A stretch of DNA of 64,000 nucleotides from Pedobacter hiemivivus (GTDB taxonomy: Bacteria; Bacteroidota; Bacteroidia; Sphingobacteriales; Sphingobacteriaceae), in assembly GCF_004331685.1 (NCBI RefSeq), contig NZ_SJSM01000001.1:120994-184993 (forward strand). Reading direction: 5' to 3'. Positions within the stretch are counted from its first letter, which is position 1. Each line of letters starts with the position of its first letter. The position numbers and the translations under genes are program-made. This document shows positions 25,662 to 35,601 of the stretch, one piece after another. The notes beneath the pieces are model-generated. The model was given only the letters and a program-made list of their open reading frames with translations. It had not been told where the DNA came from and did no database searches.

Positions 25662-25997
25662 ATGCCTTACAAAGAAAGGGAAATAAACAAAATGTATTAC
25701 ACCATGGGTGAAGTAACCGAAATGTTTGGTGTAAACGCATCTCAGATCCGCTTTTATGAAAAGGAATTTGATGTGTTACAACCCAAGAAAAACAAAAAGG
25801 GCAATCGGTTATTTACTCCAGAAGACATTGAAAATTTAAAAATCATTTTCCATTTGGTAGATGACAAAGGCTTCACACTAAAAGGTGCTAAAGAGCATTT
25901 AAAAACCAACAGTGGTGAGGTTAAAGAAAACCAAAAAATCATCGCTTCACTTGAGAAGTTAAAGGACTTCTTACTAAAGCTGAACGAAGGAATTTAA
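25662..25997 (+). CDS. MerR-family transcriptional regulator
   Basis: 111 residues. The winged HTH starts at YYTMGEVTEMFGVNASQIRFYEKEF (about 12-36), and the wing is KKNKKGNRLFTPEDIENL. The protein ends soon after the DNA-binding domain with a short coiled-coil-like helix and has no cysteine-based metal site or ligand domain. It resembles the short MerR proteins found beside alaS in many Bacteroidota; its target is unknown. Own consensus promoter upstream; divergent from alaS. Confidence 0.85.
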   Translation: MPYKEREINKMYYTMGEVTEMFGVNASQIRFYEKEFDVLQPKKNKKGNRLFTPEDIENLKIIFHLVDDKGFTLKGAKEHLKTNSGEVKENQKIIASLEKLKDFLLKLNEGI

Positions 25998-26062
25998 TTA
26001 TTTCTTAATTATTTTTTTATCCCGTAAATTCTACAGTGATTTGGCCAATTTAAGCCGATCAA

Positions 26063-28084
26063 ATGAGAATATTATGTTTGCTATTTCTGCTGCAAAGTGG
26101 AATGAGTGCTATAGCCCAGGAAGAAGAAAAGATCAAGGACATCATCGAGGGCCTTGCCGAAAACTCACCTGAAGAGGAAGACTTGTCGGAATTAACAGAT
26201 CGGCTAACCTTCTTCCGTAAACACCCCATAAACCTTCATAAAACCTCTCCGGAAGAATTAAAAGGACTAATCTTCCTTTCTCCACTCCAAATCAGCAATT
26301 TCTTTGCCTATATCGCAAACGCTAAGCTCCTAGACGTTTTAGAGTTGCAAGCCATACCTGGTTTTGATCCAGAAACCATCAATAAACTACTCCCCTACAT
26401 AACCATTAGCACATTAGAAGGCTACGAGCAGATAAAATTAAAAAAGCTGACCCATATCGCTAATCATGATCTGATTTTAAGATACGCGCGCCTACTCCAA
26501 CAACAAAAGGGCTTTAGGGATTTACCAGGTAGTAAATACCTCGGTAGTCCCGAAAAAATATTACTCCGTTATAGATTCAACTATCATGATATTCTATCCG
26601 GCGCGCTGGTAATGGAAAAGGACGCAGGAGAGCGATTTTTCAACCGCAACACAGGATTAGATCATCTTTCGGCCAACATAGCCTTATTTAAGCTTGGACG
26701 CGTTGAGAAACTGGTTATTGGCGATTACAGCTTACAATTCGGTCAAGGGCTAACGCTATGGTCGGGCTTTGCTTTTGGCAAAGGTCCGGATGTGACCAGT
26801 GTAGCCGCCAAAGATGTGGGCTTAAAACCTTATACTTCAGCTAACGAATCCTCTTTCTTCCGTGGAATAGCAAGCACCATTAACCTTGGCAGAAACATCC
26901 ACTTCAGCCCCTTCATTTCCTACAGACAACTTGATGCAAGTTTAAAAGCTACAGCAGACAACAAATTTACGCTTTCTAACATTGGCATAAGCGGCCTACA
27001 TCGGACTCAAACAGAACTTAAAAACCAAAAATCCCTGAAACAAATCGTGTATGGGGGAGCTTTGCAGTACATTACCGACAACCTGAATGTCGGATTTGTC
27101 GCTTATCAATCCAACTACCAACACCAATTCATTACTGGGACACAGCTATACAACAAGTATAGTTTTACAGGCAAACATCTGACCAATATCGGATTGCACT
27201 ACAACTACACTTTTAGAAATATTTACTTTTATGGGGAACTGGCTCAAAGCGTCGGCACGGGGCATGCCTTGGTTAATGGCGCTATGGCAACGCTTTCGCG
27301 TAAGTTATCTGCTGTACTACTGCACCGAAGCTACAACAAAGACTACCACAACTTCTTTAGCAGAGCTGTTGGCGAAGGTGCTGAAACCAATAATGAAAAA
27401 GGCTGGTATGTGGGCCTGAATTATTTATTGCCGGGCAACCTGAGTTGGTCGGTCTATGGCGACTACTTCAAATTCCCCTGGTTAAAGTACCGAGTTGATT
27501 CGGCTTCTGCCGGCTATGAACTCCTTAGTCAACTAACTTACAAAAGAGGAAAAACTTTTAAATCTGCACTGAGATTTAAAAGAGAACAAAAACAACAAAA
27601 TCCAGACGCGGGTAGTATTTTTCATGGCTTGGAAAAAGTACTAAAGCAAAGCTACCGCCTGGAAGCCAGCTGGAAACCGAATCAAAAGTATAACTTTCAA
27701 CAAAAAACAGAAATAACTCTATATCAAAAAGGTATAAATAAAAAAGAATCAGGAATATTAGTTTACACGGACATGGATTATACTCCAACAGCGTCCAAAT
27801 TATCAGGCAATATACGTCTGGCTTATATCAAAACCGCCTCATACAACAGCAGAATTTACGCTTACGAGAATGATGTTTTATATGGTTCCGGTTCTGGGAT
27901 TTACTCCGGCAATGGCATCCGGAGTTTTATTAACGTCCGATACCGTCCGCTCAAAAAAATTGACATATGGCTTAAGTATGGGCTCTCCATCTACAGAAAT
28001 ACAGAAACCATCGGCACTGGACTGGATGAAATAGAAGGAAATAGAAAAACAGAGGTCAAATTACAGCTTAGATACCAGTTCTAA
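26063..28084 (+). CDS. Helix-hairpin-helix outer-membrane beta-barrel protein
   Basis: 673 residues, signal peptide ending near residue 19 (GMSAIAQ). Residues ~55-110 form a helix-hairpin-helix segment (NLHKTSPEELKGLIFLSPLQ and LQAIPGFDPETINKLLPYI), the ComEA-like DNA-binding fold. The rest is beta-rich with alternating aromatic strands up to a terminal KLQLRYQF, typical of a 16- to 22-strand outer-membrane barrel. Its TAA overlaps the ATG of comEC by one base, so the two are coupled. I infer a role in DNA passage across the outer membrane. Confidence 0.7.
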   Translation: MRILCLLFLLQSGMSAIAQEEEKIKDIIEGLAENSPEEEDLSELTDRLTFFRKHPINLHKTSPEELKGLIFLSPLQISNFFAYIANAKLLDVLELQAIPGFDPETINKLLPYITISTLEGYEQIKLKKLTHIANHDLILRYARLLQQQKGFRDLPGSKYLGSPEKILLRYRFNYHDILSGALVMEKDAGERFFNRNTGLDHLSANIALFKLGRVEKLVIGDYSLQFGQGLTLWSGFAFGKGPDVTSVAAKDVGLKPYTSANESSFFRGIASTINLGRNIHFSPFISYRQLDASLKATADNKFTLSNIGISGLHRTQTELKNQKSLKQIVYGGALQYITDNLNVGFVAYQSNYQHQFITGTQLYNKYSFTGKHLTNIGLHYNYTFRNIYFYGELAQSVGTGHALVNGAMATLSRKLSAVLLHRSYNKDYHNFFSRAVGEGAETNNEKGWYVGLNYLLPGNLSWSVYGDYFKFPWLKYRVDSASAGYELLSQLTYKRGKTFKSALRFKREQKQQNPDAGSIFHGLEKVLKQSYRLEASWKPNQKYNFQQKTEITLYQKGINKKESGILVYTDMDYTPTASKLSGNIRLAYIKTASYNSRIYAYENDVLYGSGSGIYSGNGIRSFINVRYRPLKKIDIWLKYGLSIYRNTETIGTGLDEIEGNRKTEVKLQLRYQF

Positions 28085-29934
28085 TGGACAGCCTTAAGGA
28101 CATAGTCAAAACTGACATGGTTTTCGTAAGGATATTGATCCCATTTGCATTGGGCATACTTAGTTTTTATAGCCGCGAGACACACTTCCTTTTCTACTAC
28201 CTCCTTATCCTTAACCTGTGTTTATTCACATCCTTAATCATCATTAACATCAGCTACAACAAGCGAAATATTCATCGACACATAGGCATTAACGGAGTAA
28301 TACTTCATTGCTTCTTATTTGTCTCAGGAAGCTTATCTTCAATTTTATATAACAACCACACAAACACTGATTATTATATACTTAAAGATTCAAAATACCT
28401 AAAAATAAGAATTACAGAAGAACCTAAAAAGAAACAGAATATAATTCTGTTTAGCGCTATCGTGACCAAATCCACCCCCCAAAAACCCTCATTAACAAGC
28501 AAAAAACACGATATTCGTCTTTTTTATAGGGCTTCTGGAAAAATAAGGGTATCTATCCTCGTCAATGACACCAATCCAATTACTTTAAAGTATGGTGAGG
28601 AGCTTATCATACATAGCAGATTTACTGAAATCCCAGCCCCACTCAACCCTGCCGAGTTTGACTTCAAAGCATGGCTGGCAACCCAGAACATTTACCATCA
28701 AATCTTTTTAAAGCAGCATGAGTTAGTCAGGCTAAATACCAATACAGGAAACAAACTCATTCGGTTTGCGTTGGAATTAAGGACAAAGCAAGTAGCGGTA
28801 TACCGTAAGCTTATCAAAAATGACGATGCATTTGCCGTTGCATCTACCTTGATACTGGGGTATAGAGCTGATCTAAGTCCTCAAATGCTTGATATTTATT
28901 CGAAAACAGGCACCATACACGCCTTATCCGTTTCGGGAATGCATGTAGGCCTAATCTATCTTGTACTGAATTGGCTGTTGTATTTCCTTGACAAAAAGAA
29001 ACCGACCAGACTTATCAAAACCATATTAATTCTCAGCCTGATTTGGTTTTACACACTGCTTACTGGCTTCTCCCCCTCTGTGCTCCGCGCCGCAATCATG
29101 ATTTCGGCATACATCTTAGCCAAACTATTCACCAGAACTACTAATAGTTATAACATCATTGCTTTTGCAGCTTTCTGTTTATTGGTTTATAACCCTTTCC
29201 TAATATGGGATGTAGGCTTCCAACTTACTTTTCTTGCTGTTTTAGGGTTGATCTATCTGCAACCTAAAATTGAATGTTGGTTCCATCCAAAAAACTCATG
29301 GATAAATAAAATCTGGAGCACCATAGCCATGTCTTTAGCTGCACAACTGGCCACCTACCCTTTTAGTGTTTACTACTTCCATATGTTCCCGCTCTACTTT
29401 TTACTCAGCAACCTATTTATCACGCTTCCTACAGCCTTAATAATGTACATCGGACTCATTATCCTTCTTTTCAAATTAGATAGCTTAGGGCCGCTATTTG
29501 AATGGCTCATCACTTTTACAAATCTTGGACTAGATCGAATTGCCAAATTACCCTTTTCTGGTATATCTGCGATCTGGATCAGCAAAATGGAGTTAACTGT
29601 GCTCTGTATAGCCTTAATGCTATTTATTATGGCAATAAGTGAAGCGAAAAAACAAACACTGATTATCGCAGTTACCCTATTTGTAGGCCTGCAGAGCTTT
29701 ATGACTTATGATAAATTACTAGCCTTTCATCAAAAAAGCACAATTAGGTTTACCTTAAAGAAAAATTACGCGGTCGCACTGATCCACTCACACAAAGCCA
29801 TTCTTTTTACAGATTTAAATTCAGAGAGCAAGGCTTTCAAGTATTTTGTTAAACCGGCACTCGACCAGCATAAAGTAACGCAAATTCAATTTAGAGAAGC
29901 CATTGCTTCTTCACCAAGCTTAAACCCATATTGA
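28084..29934 (+). CDS. comEC: ComEC/Rec2-family DNA uptake channel
   Basis: 616 residues. N-terminal membrane helices, a soluble OB-like domain (~110-200; EIPAPLNPAEFDFKAWLATQ is typical), then the competence domain with ALSVSGMHVGLI and PSVLRAAIMI, and a further set of helices. It stops soon after the last helix, at a short remnant lacking the metallo-beta-lactamase (nuclease) domain of the B. subtilis protein; this short form is usual in Bacteroidota. Inner-membrane channel for single-stranded DNA. Directly coupled to the HHH barrel gene upstream. Confidence 0.88.
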   Translation: MDSLKDIVKTDMVFVRILIPFALGILSFYSRETHFLFYYLLILNLCLFTSLIIINISYNKRNIHRHIGINGVILHCFLFVSGSLSSILYNNHTNTDYYILKDSKYLKIRITEEPKKKQNIILFSAIVTKSTPQKPSLTSKKHDIRLFYRASGKIRVSILVNDTNPITLKYGEELIIHSRFTEIPAPLNPAEFDFKAWLATQNIYHQIFLKQHELVRLNTNTGNKLIRFALELRTKQVAVYRKLIKNDDAFAVASTLILGYRADLSPQMLDIYSKTGTIHALSVSGMHVGLIYLVLNWLLYFLDKKKPTRLIKTILILSLIWFYTLLTGFSPSVLRAAIMISAYILAKLFTRTTNSYNIIAFAAFCLLVYNPFLIWDVGFQLTFLAVLGLIYLQPKIECWFHPKNSWINKIWSTIAMSLAAQLATYPFSVYYFHMFPLYFLLSNLFITLPTALIMYIGLIILLFKLDSLGPLFEWLITFTNLGLDRIAKLPFSGISAIWISKMELTVLCIALMLFIMAISEAKKQTLIIAVTLFVGLQSFMTYDKLLAFHQKSTIRFTLKKNYAVALIHSHKAILFTDLNSESKAFKYFVKPALDQHKVTQIQFREAIASSPSLNPY

Positions 29935-29945
29935 GAACAGATTTG

Positions 29946-29961
29946 ATAAGATATATCTTAT
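29946..29961. promoter_or_regulatory. 16-bp perfect palindrome before the enoyl-CoA hydratase gene
   Basis: ATAAGATATATCTTAT is its own reverse complement. It lies in the 53-bp gap between comEC and the next gene and overlaps TATATTTG (29959-29966), an exact TAnnTTTG. Candidate operator; alternatively a weak hairpin. Confidence 0.4.
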
Positions 29962-29987
29962 ATTTGGTCAAATAACTGAATATTTGT

Positions 29988-30767
29988 ATGACTGAACCAT
30001 TGGTTTTATACTCGATAAGCCAGCGTATAGCTACCATATCTATTAACCGTCCGGAAAAGCGCAATGCCTTAAACCCTGAACTGGTTGCTCAACTAACCGC
30101 AGCATTTGTAAAAGCTTCGGCAGATGATGAAGTTAAAGTTGTTATATTGAAGGCTAATGGTAGCACATTTAGTGCAGGTGCCGATTTAGCCTACCTGCAG
30201 CAGCTTCAGCAAAACACTTACGAAGAAAACCTTGCTGATTCTGAAAACCTAAAGAACTTATTTACCACAATTTATTACCTGCCAAAAGTAGTGATTGCTC
30301 AGGTTGAAGGTCATGCTATTGCTGGTGGATGTGGTTTAGCAACAGTTTGCGACATTATATTTTCTGTACCTGAGGCCAGTTTTGGTTATACAGAAGTAAA
30401 ACTAGGCTTCGTACCTGCCATTGTTTCCTGCTTTTTACTGCGCAAAACAAGTGAAACTATCGCCAAAAAAATATTATTTACCGGTGCATTATTCTCAGCA
30501 CAGGAGGCTTTAAACTATGGCCTGATCACTTTTGTAACAAACAAAGCCGATATCAGTCTTAATGTAAATAATTTTGCATTAAGTTTGTGTAATGAAGCTT
30601 CTGCTAACTCGTTAATGGTTACAAAGCAGCTCATCGGACAAACCACCAATCCCGAATTGGATAAAAGCTTGTCAGAAGCTGTGCGAATCAATGCCCGGGT
30701 GAGGGAAAGTGAAGATTTCAGAAAAGGGGTTGCTGCCTTTATCAGCAAAGAGAAAATTAACTGGTAA
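29988..30767 (+). CDS. Enoyl-CoA hydratase/isomerase family protein
   Basis: 259 residues, crotonase fold. Oxyanion-hole segments FSAGADLAYLQQ (about 57-68) and GHAIAGGCGLATVCD (about 105-119) are intact, and the catalytic Glu region reads FGYTEVKLGFVPA. The sequence resembles methylglutaconyl-CoA hydratases of leucine breakdown more than fatty-acid hydratases, but this is a weak preference. Cytoplasmic. Followed at 19 bases by an unrelated exported protein gene. Confidence 0.85.
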   Translation: MTEPLVLYSISQRIATISINRPEKRNALNPELVAQLTAAFVKASADDEVKVVILKANGSTFSAGADLAYLQQLQQNTYEENLADSENLKNLFTTIYYLPKVVIAQVEGHAIAGGCGLATVCDIIFSVPEASFGYTEVKLGFVPAIVSCFLLRKTSETIAKKILFTGALFSAQEALNYGLITFVTNKADISLNVNNFALSLCNEASANSLMVTKQLIGQTTNPELDKSLSEAVRINARVRESEDFRKGVAAFISKEKINW

Positions 30768-30786
30768 ACTAAATTATTATTAAAAT

Positions 30787-31464
30787 ATGTTTAAATCTAT
30801 CAAAACAGGAGTCCTTGCAATTATTTTAATAGGAACTGCGATTATAGCTAAAGCCCAAAAGGCAATTGATGCAGGAACAATCACTTATGGGGTTGAATAC
30901 CTTTTAACTGATGACCAGAAAAAAGCTGTAGACCCATCTGTATTACCTTCAGAAAGTAAAGTAGAGTTTAATGGAAATATGTCTAAAGTGCAAGTAGACA
31001 TGGGTATGGCGATGTTAAAAATAATTAATGATGGAGCCATCAATAATGCCCTTGTCCTTGTAGATATTCCAATGATGCAAAAACAGTATGCAGCAAAAAT
31101 GTCAAAAGCAGACATTGAGCAGCAATCAGGCTCTTTAAAATTCACAGGGTTTAAAGCAACCGGAGAAAAACAAACCATTGCCGGTTACAATGCAGAAAAA
31201 TATACCTATAAGGATAATAATGGAGCTGATTATGAACTATGGGCTACAACAGAAATTAAATTACCTGTAGGTGCCAACCCTCGTGGGTTTGGAGAATTAA
31301 AAGGTACAGCTATCAAATTCACCAATACACAGGATGGCTATAAAACAGTGCTCACGCTAAAAAATGTAAAAGAAGGAAAAGTTGGTCCTTTCTCTTTGGA
31401 CATACCTAAGGGTTATGAAGAAAAGACTATGGCTGAATTAAAAGCTATGAGGGGTGGCCGATAA
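30787..31464 (+). CDS. Exported DUF4412-type protein
   Basis: 225 residues with signal peptide ending near AKAQKA (residue 23). The remainder is a beta-rich lipoprotein-carrier-like pattern seen in DUF4412 proteins: GTITYGVEYLLTDDQ, then IAGYNAEKYTYKDNNGADYELWATTEI. Periplasmic; role unknown. Part of a closely spaced plus-strand series with an LtaS-like enzyme and a peptidase. Confidence 0.65.
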   Translation: MFKSIKTGVLAIILIGTAIIAKAQKAIDAGTITYGVEYLLTDDQKKAVDPSVLPSESKVEFNGNMSKVQVDMGMAMLKIINDGAINNALVLVDIPMMQKQYAAKMSKADIEQQSGSLKFTGFKATGEKQTIAGYNAEKYTYKDNNGADYELWATTEIKLPVGANPRGFGELKGTAIKFTNTQDGYKTVLTLKNVKEGKVGPFSLDIPKGYEEKTMAELKAMRGGR

Positions 31465-31476
31465 CCCTATAGTAAA

Positions 31477-33342
31477 ATGTTAAAAAGTCTGTTTTTTTTT
31501 ATCCGCTTCTTCTTATTCTGGCTGTTATTCTTTTTTATTGACCGCCTGATATTTATATTCATTAATCATCAAAAACTTGCTGCTGTTTCCTTCAAAGAAA
31601 CAGCAGCAACATTTTATTACGCCCTCCCCTTAGACTTATCCATGACGGCTTACATTACCGTCATTCCACTTTTAAGTTATATTTATTGGCTTTTAAATGG
31701 CCGCAAAATCATAGAACTAAAATGGGTATCAGTTTACAACACCATCCTGGTACTGATCTGTAGCATCCTTTCTGTTGTTAATTTCAACATCTACAGAGAA
31801 TGGGGTAGCAAGGTGAATTCGAAAGCACTTGGTTTTGCATTTTCATCCCCTAAAGAGGCCATGGCATCTAGCGCTTCCTCACCACTTGGCTTATCCATTT
31901 CTTTATTAATCCTGCTTACGGCATTAGGACTTTTCCTTCAGCATTATGTCGTATCTAGAAAACTAACTTTTACGGCTAACCCAATTTGGGCTAGAATATC
32001 ACTCTGTGTAGTTTTAGTGGGGGCAAATTTTCTATTGATCAGAGGTGGTATGGGTGTATCTCCAATCACCCAAAGTAGGGCCTACTTCTCCAAAGAGCAA
32101 GTATTAAATCATGCCTCAGTAAATACGGAGTGGAATCTGATATCAAGTTTGATCTCCGCTAAAATGACCAAAAACAATCCTTATCAGTACTTGGATAGCA
32201 AACTAGCTGAGGCGGATGTTAAAGCTTTGTATAGTCCGTTAAAGGATACGACCATCAACATACTCCAAACAAAACGTCCAAATATAGTACTGGTTATTAT
32301 TGAAAGTTTTACGGCCGACCTTACCAAAACTCTAGGCAATGAAAATGGCATTACCCCACATTTTGATAGCCTGATTAACAAAGGTGTACTTTTTAGTCAA
32401 ATTTATTCGTCGGGAAATCGTACAGACAAAGGCCTAATCGCTACACTCGCCGGATTCCCTACCCTTGGAACAGGAAGTATTGTAAAATGGCCAGAGAAAA
32501 TGCAAAAGATACCAGCTATCTCTCAGCCCTTATACAAAAGTGGCTATAAAACTTCCTTCTACTATGGTGGAGAGTCAGAATTTGACAACTACAAAGCCTT
32601 TATCCTAAGTCATGATTACCAGAAACTCATCGATAAGAACAATTTTACGGGCAATGAGATGAAATCGCGCTGGGGAAAATTTGATGAATTGGTATTTCAA
32701 AAACAGCTTGAGGACCTAAATAAGGAGAAACAACCATTCTTTTCGACTATCCTTACGTTAACCAATCACGAGCCTTACGACCTCCCTGGAACTTCAAAAT
32801 TTGGCAAAGCCGATAATATAGCCAACTTTAAAAGCACAGCCTATTACACAGATTCCTGCATCAATGCTTTTTTAACTAATGCCAAAAAACAGCCCTGGTA
32901 TAAAAACACACTATTTGTATTTGTGGCTGATCACGGACATTTACTGCCTAAAAACATACACGATATTTCTACGCCGCAACGTTACCATATCCCTTTGTTG
33001 TTTTATGGGGATGTAATTAAAGATGAATTTAAAGGTCGTAAATTCAATAATATTGGCAGTCAGACTGATATAGCAGCTACCCTACTGGCTCAACTAGATC
33101 TACCTACAAAGCAATTTGAATGGAGTAAAAACCTATTAAATCCTTACAGCAAACCTTTTGCTTTTTTTAGCTGGGACAATGGAATGGGCTTTATTGATAA
33201 CCAGCAATGTGTTACTTTTGATAATGTAGGCAAAATGGTCTTGTACAACAGCAATGAAAAAGATCCTATACACACCTCTAAAACGCTTGATTATGCGAAA
33301 GCATACTTGCAAAATGTATATCGTCAATTTATAGAACTTTAA
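31477..33342 (+). CDS. LtaS-like sulfatase-fold transferase (envelope)
   Basis: 621 residues: five N-terminal membrane helices (to ~225) and a periplasmic alkaline-phosphatase/sulfatase domain. Metal and catalytic residues are visible: Glu in IVLVIIESFTADL, nucleophile Thr in GNRTDKGLIATL, and the DHGH motif (FVADHGHLLP). Family members transfer phosphoglycerol or phosphoethanolamine to envelope lipids or glycans. Gram-negative bacteria lack lipoteichoic acid, so a modification of lipid A, capsule or periplasmic glycan is more likely. Confidence 0.82.
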   Translation: MLKSLFFFIRFFLFWLLFFFIDRLIFIFINHQKLAAVSFKETAATFYYALPLDLSMTAYITVIPLLSYIYWLLNGRKIIELKWVSVYNTILVLICSILSVVNFNIYREWGSKVNSKALGFAFSSPKEAMASSASSPLGLSISLLILLTALGLFLQHYVVSRKLTFTANPIWARISLCVVLVGANFLLIRGGMGVSPITQSRAYFSKEQVLNHASVNTEWNLISSLISAKMTKNNPYQYLDSKLAEADVKALYSPLKDTTINILQTKRPNIVLVIIESFTADLTKTLGNENGITPHFDSLINKGVLFSQIYSSGNRTDKGLIATLAGFPTLGTGSIVKWPEKMQKIPAISQPLYKSGYKTSFYYGGESEFDNYKAFILSHDYQKLIDKNNFTGNEMKSRWGKFDELVFQKQLEDLNKEKQPFFSTILTLTNHEPYDLPGTSKFGKADNIANFKSTAYYTDSCINAFLTNAKKQPWYKNTLFVFVADHGHLLPKNIHDISTPQRYHIPLLFYGDVIKDEFKGRKFNNIGSQTDIAATLLAQLDLPTKQFEWSKNLLNPYSKPFAFFSWDNGMGFIDNQQCVTFDNVGKMVLYNSNEKDPIHTSKTLDYAKAYLQNVYRQFIEL

Positions 33343-33346
33343 TAAA

Positions 33347-35518
33347 ATGAACTTCAGAAACATCATTTTTAACCTGGCATTAGTCGTACTAATTGGCTTT
33401 TACGGAAAAACTCAGGCACAAAGTAAGCCCGAACTTAAGTGGACAAAAGATGGCAATGCTTACTATCAGATGATAGATGCTGAGCTGGTCTCTATTTCCC
33501 TACCCCAAAATGAGCGCAAGACAATTGTAAGTCGTGATCTACTGTATTCCAGCGGCACTAACCCTGGCGTAATTAAAGATTTCAGCCTTTCTGAAGATGG
33601 CACCAAAGTACTGATTTATAGCAACAGCAAAAAAGTCTGGCGATATGAAACCAGAGGTGATTACTTTGTCGCCGATTTAAAAGCAAATACACTTACCCAA
33701 GTGGGAAAAGATAGACCTGCTTCGTCACTAATGTTTGCTAAATTCTCGCCAGATGGCAATAAAGTTGCCTATGTAAGTCAGCACAATCTTTACGTGGATG
33801 ACCTACAGACTAAAACAACTAAGGCCTTAACTACTGACGGAACAGCTAGAATGATCAATGGAACCTTTGATTGGGTATACGAAGAGGAGTTTGATTGCAG
33901 AGATGGTTTTAGATGGAGTCCTGACGGACAGTCTATCGCTTATTGGCAAATTGATGCAACCAAAATCAGAAACTTCCTGATGATCAACAATACGGATTCT
34001 ATTTATGCTTTTACAGTTCCTGTTGAGTATCCTAAAGTTGGACAAGATCCTTCATCTTGCAAAGTAGGTATTGTTAATATTGCCAGTGCCCAAACCAAAT
34101 GGTTAAATGTGCCAGGTGATAAAGTTCAGAACTATATTCCTAGGATGGATTGGATTCCTAATACCAATGAGGTGATTTTACAGCAATTGAATAGAGCGCA
34201 AAATGTAAGCAAACTATTTGTAGCCAATGCATCTACAGGTGCGGTAGGCAATATTTACACAGAAACGGACAAAGCCTGGATTGATGCGGCAAAAGATTGG
34301 CAATGGGTAAATGAAGGAAAAGAATTTATCTGGATGAGCGAAAAAGACGGATGGCGCCATGCTTATCTGATCAGCAAAGATGGAAAGAAACAAACGCTGA
34401 TTACGAAAGGAGATTTTGACGTTATAGAAAATTCATTGGTTGATGAAAAAAACAACCTATTGTATTATATGGCTTCCCCTTTAAATGCCACACAGAAATA
34501 CTTGTTTAAAACTAAATTAAATGGTGGTGGCAAACCCGAAATGGTGACCCCTTCTATTTTACCAGGCACACATACTTACGAAATCTCACCAAATGGTGTA
34601 TTTGCACGTCATACTTATACAAGTGCATCAGTACCCCCTCTTACAGAATGGATGAAACTAACTACGTTAAATCCATTTACCATGGCTGGTAGCGTTACCA
34701 ATCAGCTTGGCCAAATAAAAGCACAAAAAAACAAAGTGGAGTTTTTTAAAATAAAAACAGAAGATGGAATTGAGCTGGATGGTTGGATGAAAAAGCCAGA
34801 CAATTTTGATCGGACTAAAAAATATCCGGTTGTATTTTATGTTTATGGCGAGCCTGCTTCGCAAACGGTTACCGATACCTATGGTGCTGGTCGAAATTGG
34901 TTGTATGCTGGCGATATGCCCAAAGATGGTTACGTTTATATCTCTATTGAAAACAGAGGTGCCCCTGCTCCTAAAGGACGTGAGTGGCGCAAAAGCATTT
35001 ACAAGAACATAGGCACATTAAATATTCGGGATCAGGCAATGGCTGCAAAAAAGATATTGGAATGGCCATTTATAGACAAAGACCGCGTTGCAGTATGGGG
35101 CTGGAGCGGTGGCGGTTCATCAACCTTAAATCTGATGTTCCAGTATCCTGAGATTTATAAGACCGGCATTGCCATTGCGGCAGTAGGCAACCAATTAACC
35201 TATGACAATATTTACCAGGAACGTTACATGGGTTCTCCGCTAATTACAAAAGAAGCATACATTAAAGGTTCTCCTATTACTTATGCAAAAAACCTAAAAG
35301 GTAATTTATTATACATCCATGGAACTGGCGACGACAATGTTCATTATCAGAACGCTGAAATGTTGATCAATGAACTGATCAAAAACAGAAAAATGTTCCA
35401 AATGATGTCATATCCTAACAGAACACACAGCATTAATGAAGGTGAAGGTACCTCAGCGCATTTGGCACTTACTTACACCAAATTCTTACAGCAGTACTGT
35501 CCTCCAGGCGGGAAATAA
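33347..35518 (+). CDS. Dipeptidyl-peptidase IV-type serine peptidase (S9B)
   Basis: 723 residues. Signal peptide (about 1-24), an eight-bladed propeller with the N-terminus-binding Glu pair in DWVYEEEF, then an alpha/beta hydrolase domain with the nucleophile Ser in GWSGGGSS, Asp in GTGDDNVHYQ and His in NRTHSINEGE. It releases X-Pro or X-Ala dipeptides from peptides in the periplasm. The residue after the catalytic Ser is Gly where most DPP-IV enzymes have Tyr (GWSYGG), so specificity may differ. Four bases after the preceding gene; ends at a strong hairpin. Confidence 0.9.
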   Translation: MNFRNIIFNLALVVLIGFYGKTQAQSKPELKWTKDGNAYYQMIDAELVSISLPQNERKTIVSRDLLYSSGTNPGVIKDFSLSEDGTKVLIYSNSKKVWRYETRGDYFVADLKANTLTQVGKDRPASSLMFAKFSPDGNKVAYVSQHNLYVDDLQTKTTKALTTDGTARMINGTFDWVYEEEFDCRDGFRWSPDGQSIAYWQIDATKIRNFLMINNTDSIYAFTVPVEYPKVGQDPSSCKVGIVNIASAQTKWLNVPGDKVQNYIPRMDWIPNTNEVILQQLNRAQNVSKLFVANASTGAVGNIYTETDKAWIDAAKDWQWVNEGKEFIWMSEKDGWRHAYLISKDGKKQTLITKGDFDVIENSLVDEKNNLLYYMASPLNATQKYLFKTKLNGGGKPEMVTPSILPGTHTYEISPNGVFARHTYTSASVPPLTEWMKLTTLNPFTMAGSVTNQLGQIKAQKNKVEFFKIKTEDGIELDGWMKKPDNFDRTKKYPVVFYVYGEPASQTVTDTYGAGRNWLYAGDMPKDGYVYISIENRGAPAPKGREWRKSIYKNIGTLNIRDQAMAAKKILEWPFIDKDRVAVWGWSGGGSSTLNLMFQYPEIYKTGIAIAAVGNQLTYDNIYQERYMGSPLITKEAYIKGSPITYAKNLKGNLLYIHGTGDDNVHYQNAEMLINELIKNRKMFQMMSYPNRTHSINEGEGTSAHLALTYTKFLQQYCPPGGK

Positions 35519-35546
35519 AGAAAAGCTACTTTCTAAAGGAAACAAT

Positions 35547-35580
35547 AAAGCCCGGGCATATGATATGCCCGGGCTTTATT
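35547..35580. terminator. Bidirectional terminator (14-bp stem)
   Basis: AAAGCCCGGGCATA (35547-35560), loop TGA, TATGCCCGGGCTTT (35564-35577), followed by ATT. Very stable GC core between convergent operons; short T-tracts on both sides. Confidence 0.75.
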
Positions 35581-35601
35581 GTGTTATAAATACTTTAATA
35601 C

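Noticed and set aside
31477..33342. Lipoteichoic acid synthase as a literal function
   Set aside because: The gene is LtaS-like in fold, but the other content marks a Gram-negative Bacteroidota, so a related envelope phosphotransferase is more likely.
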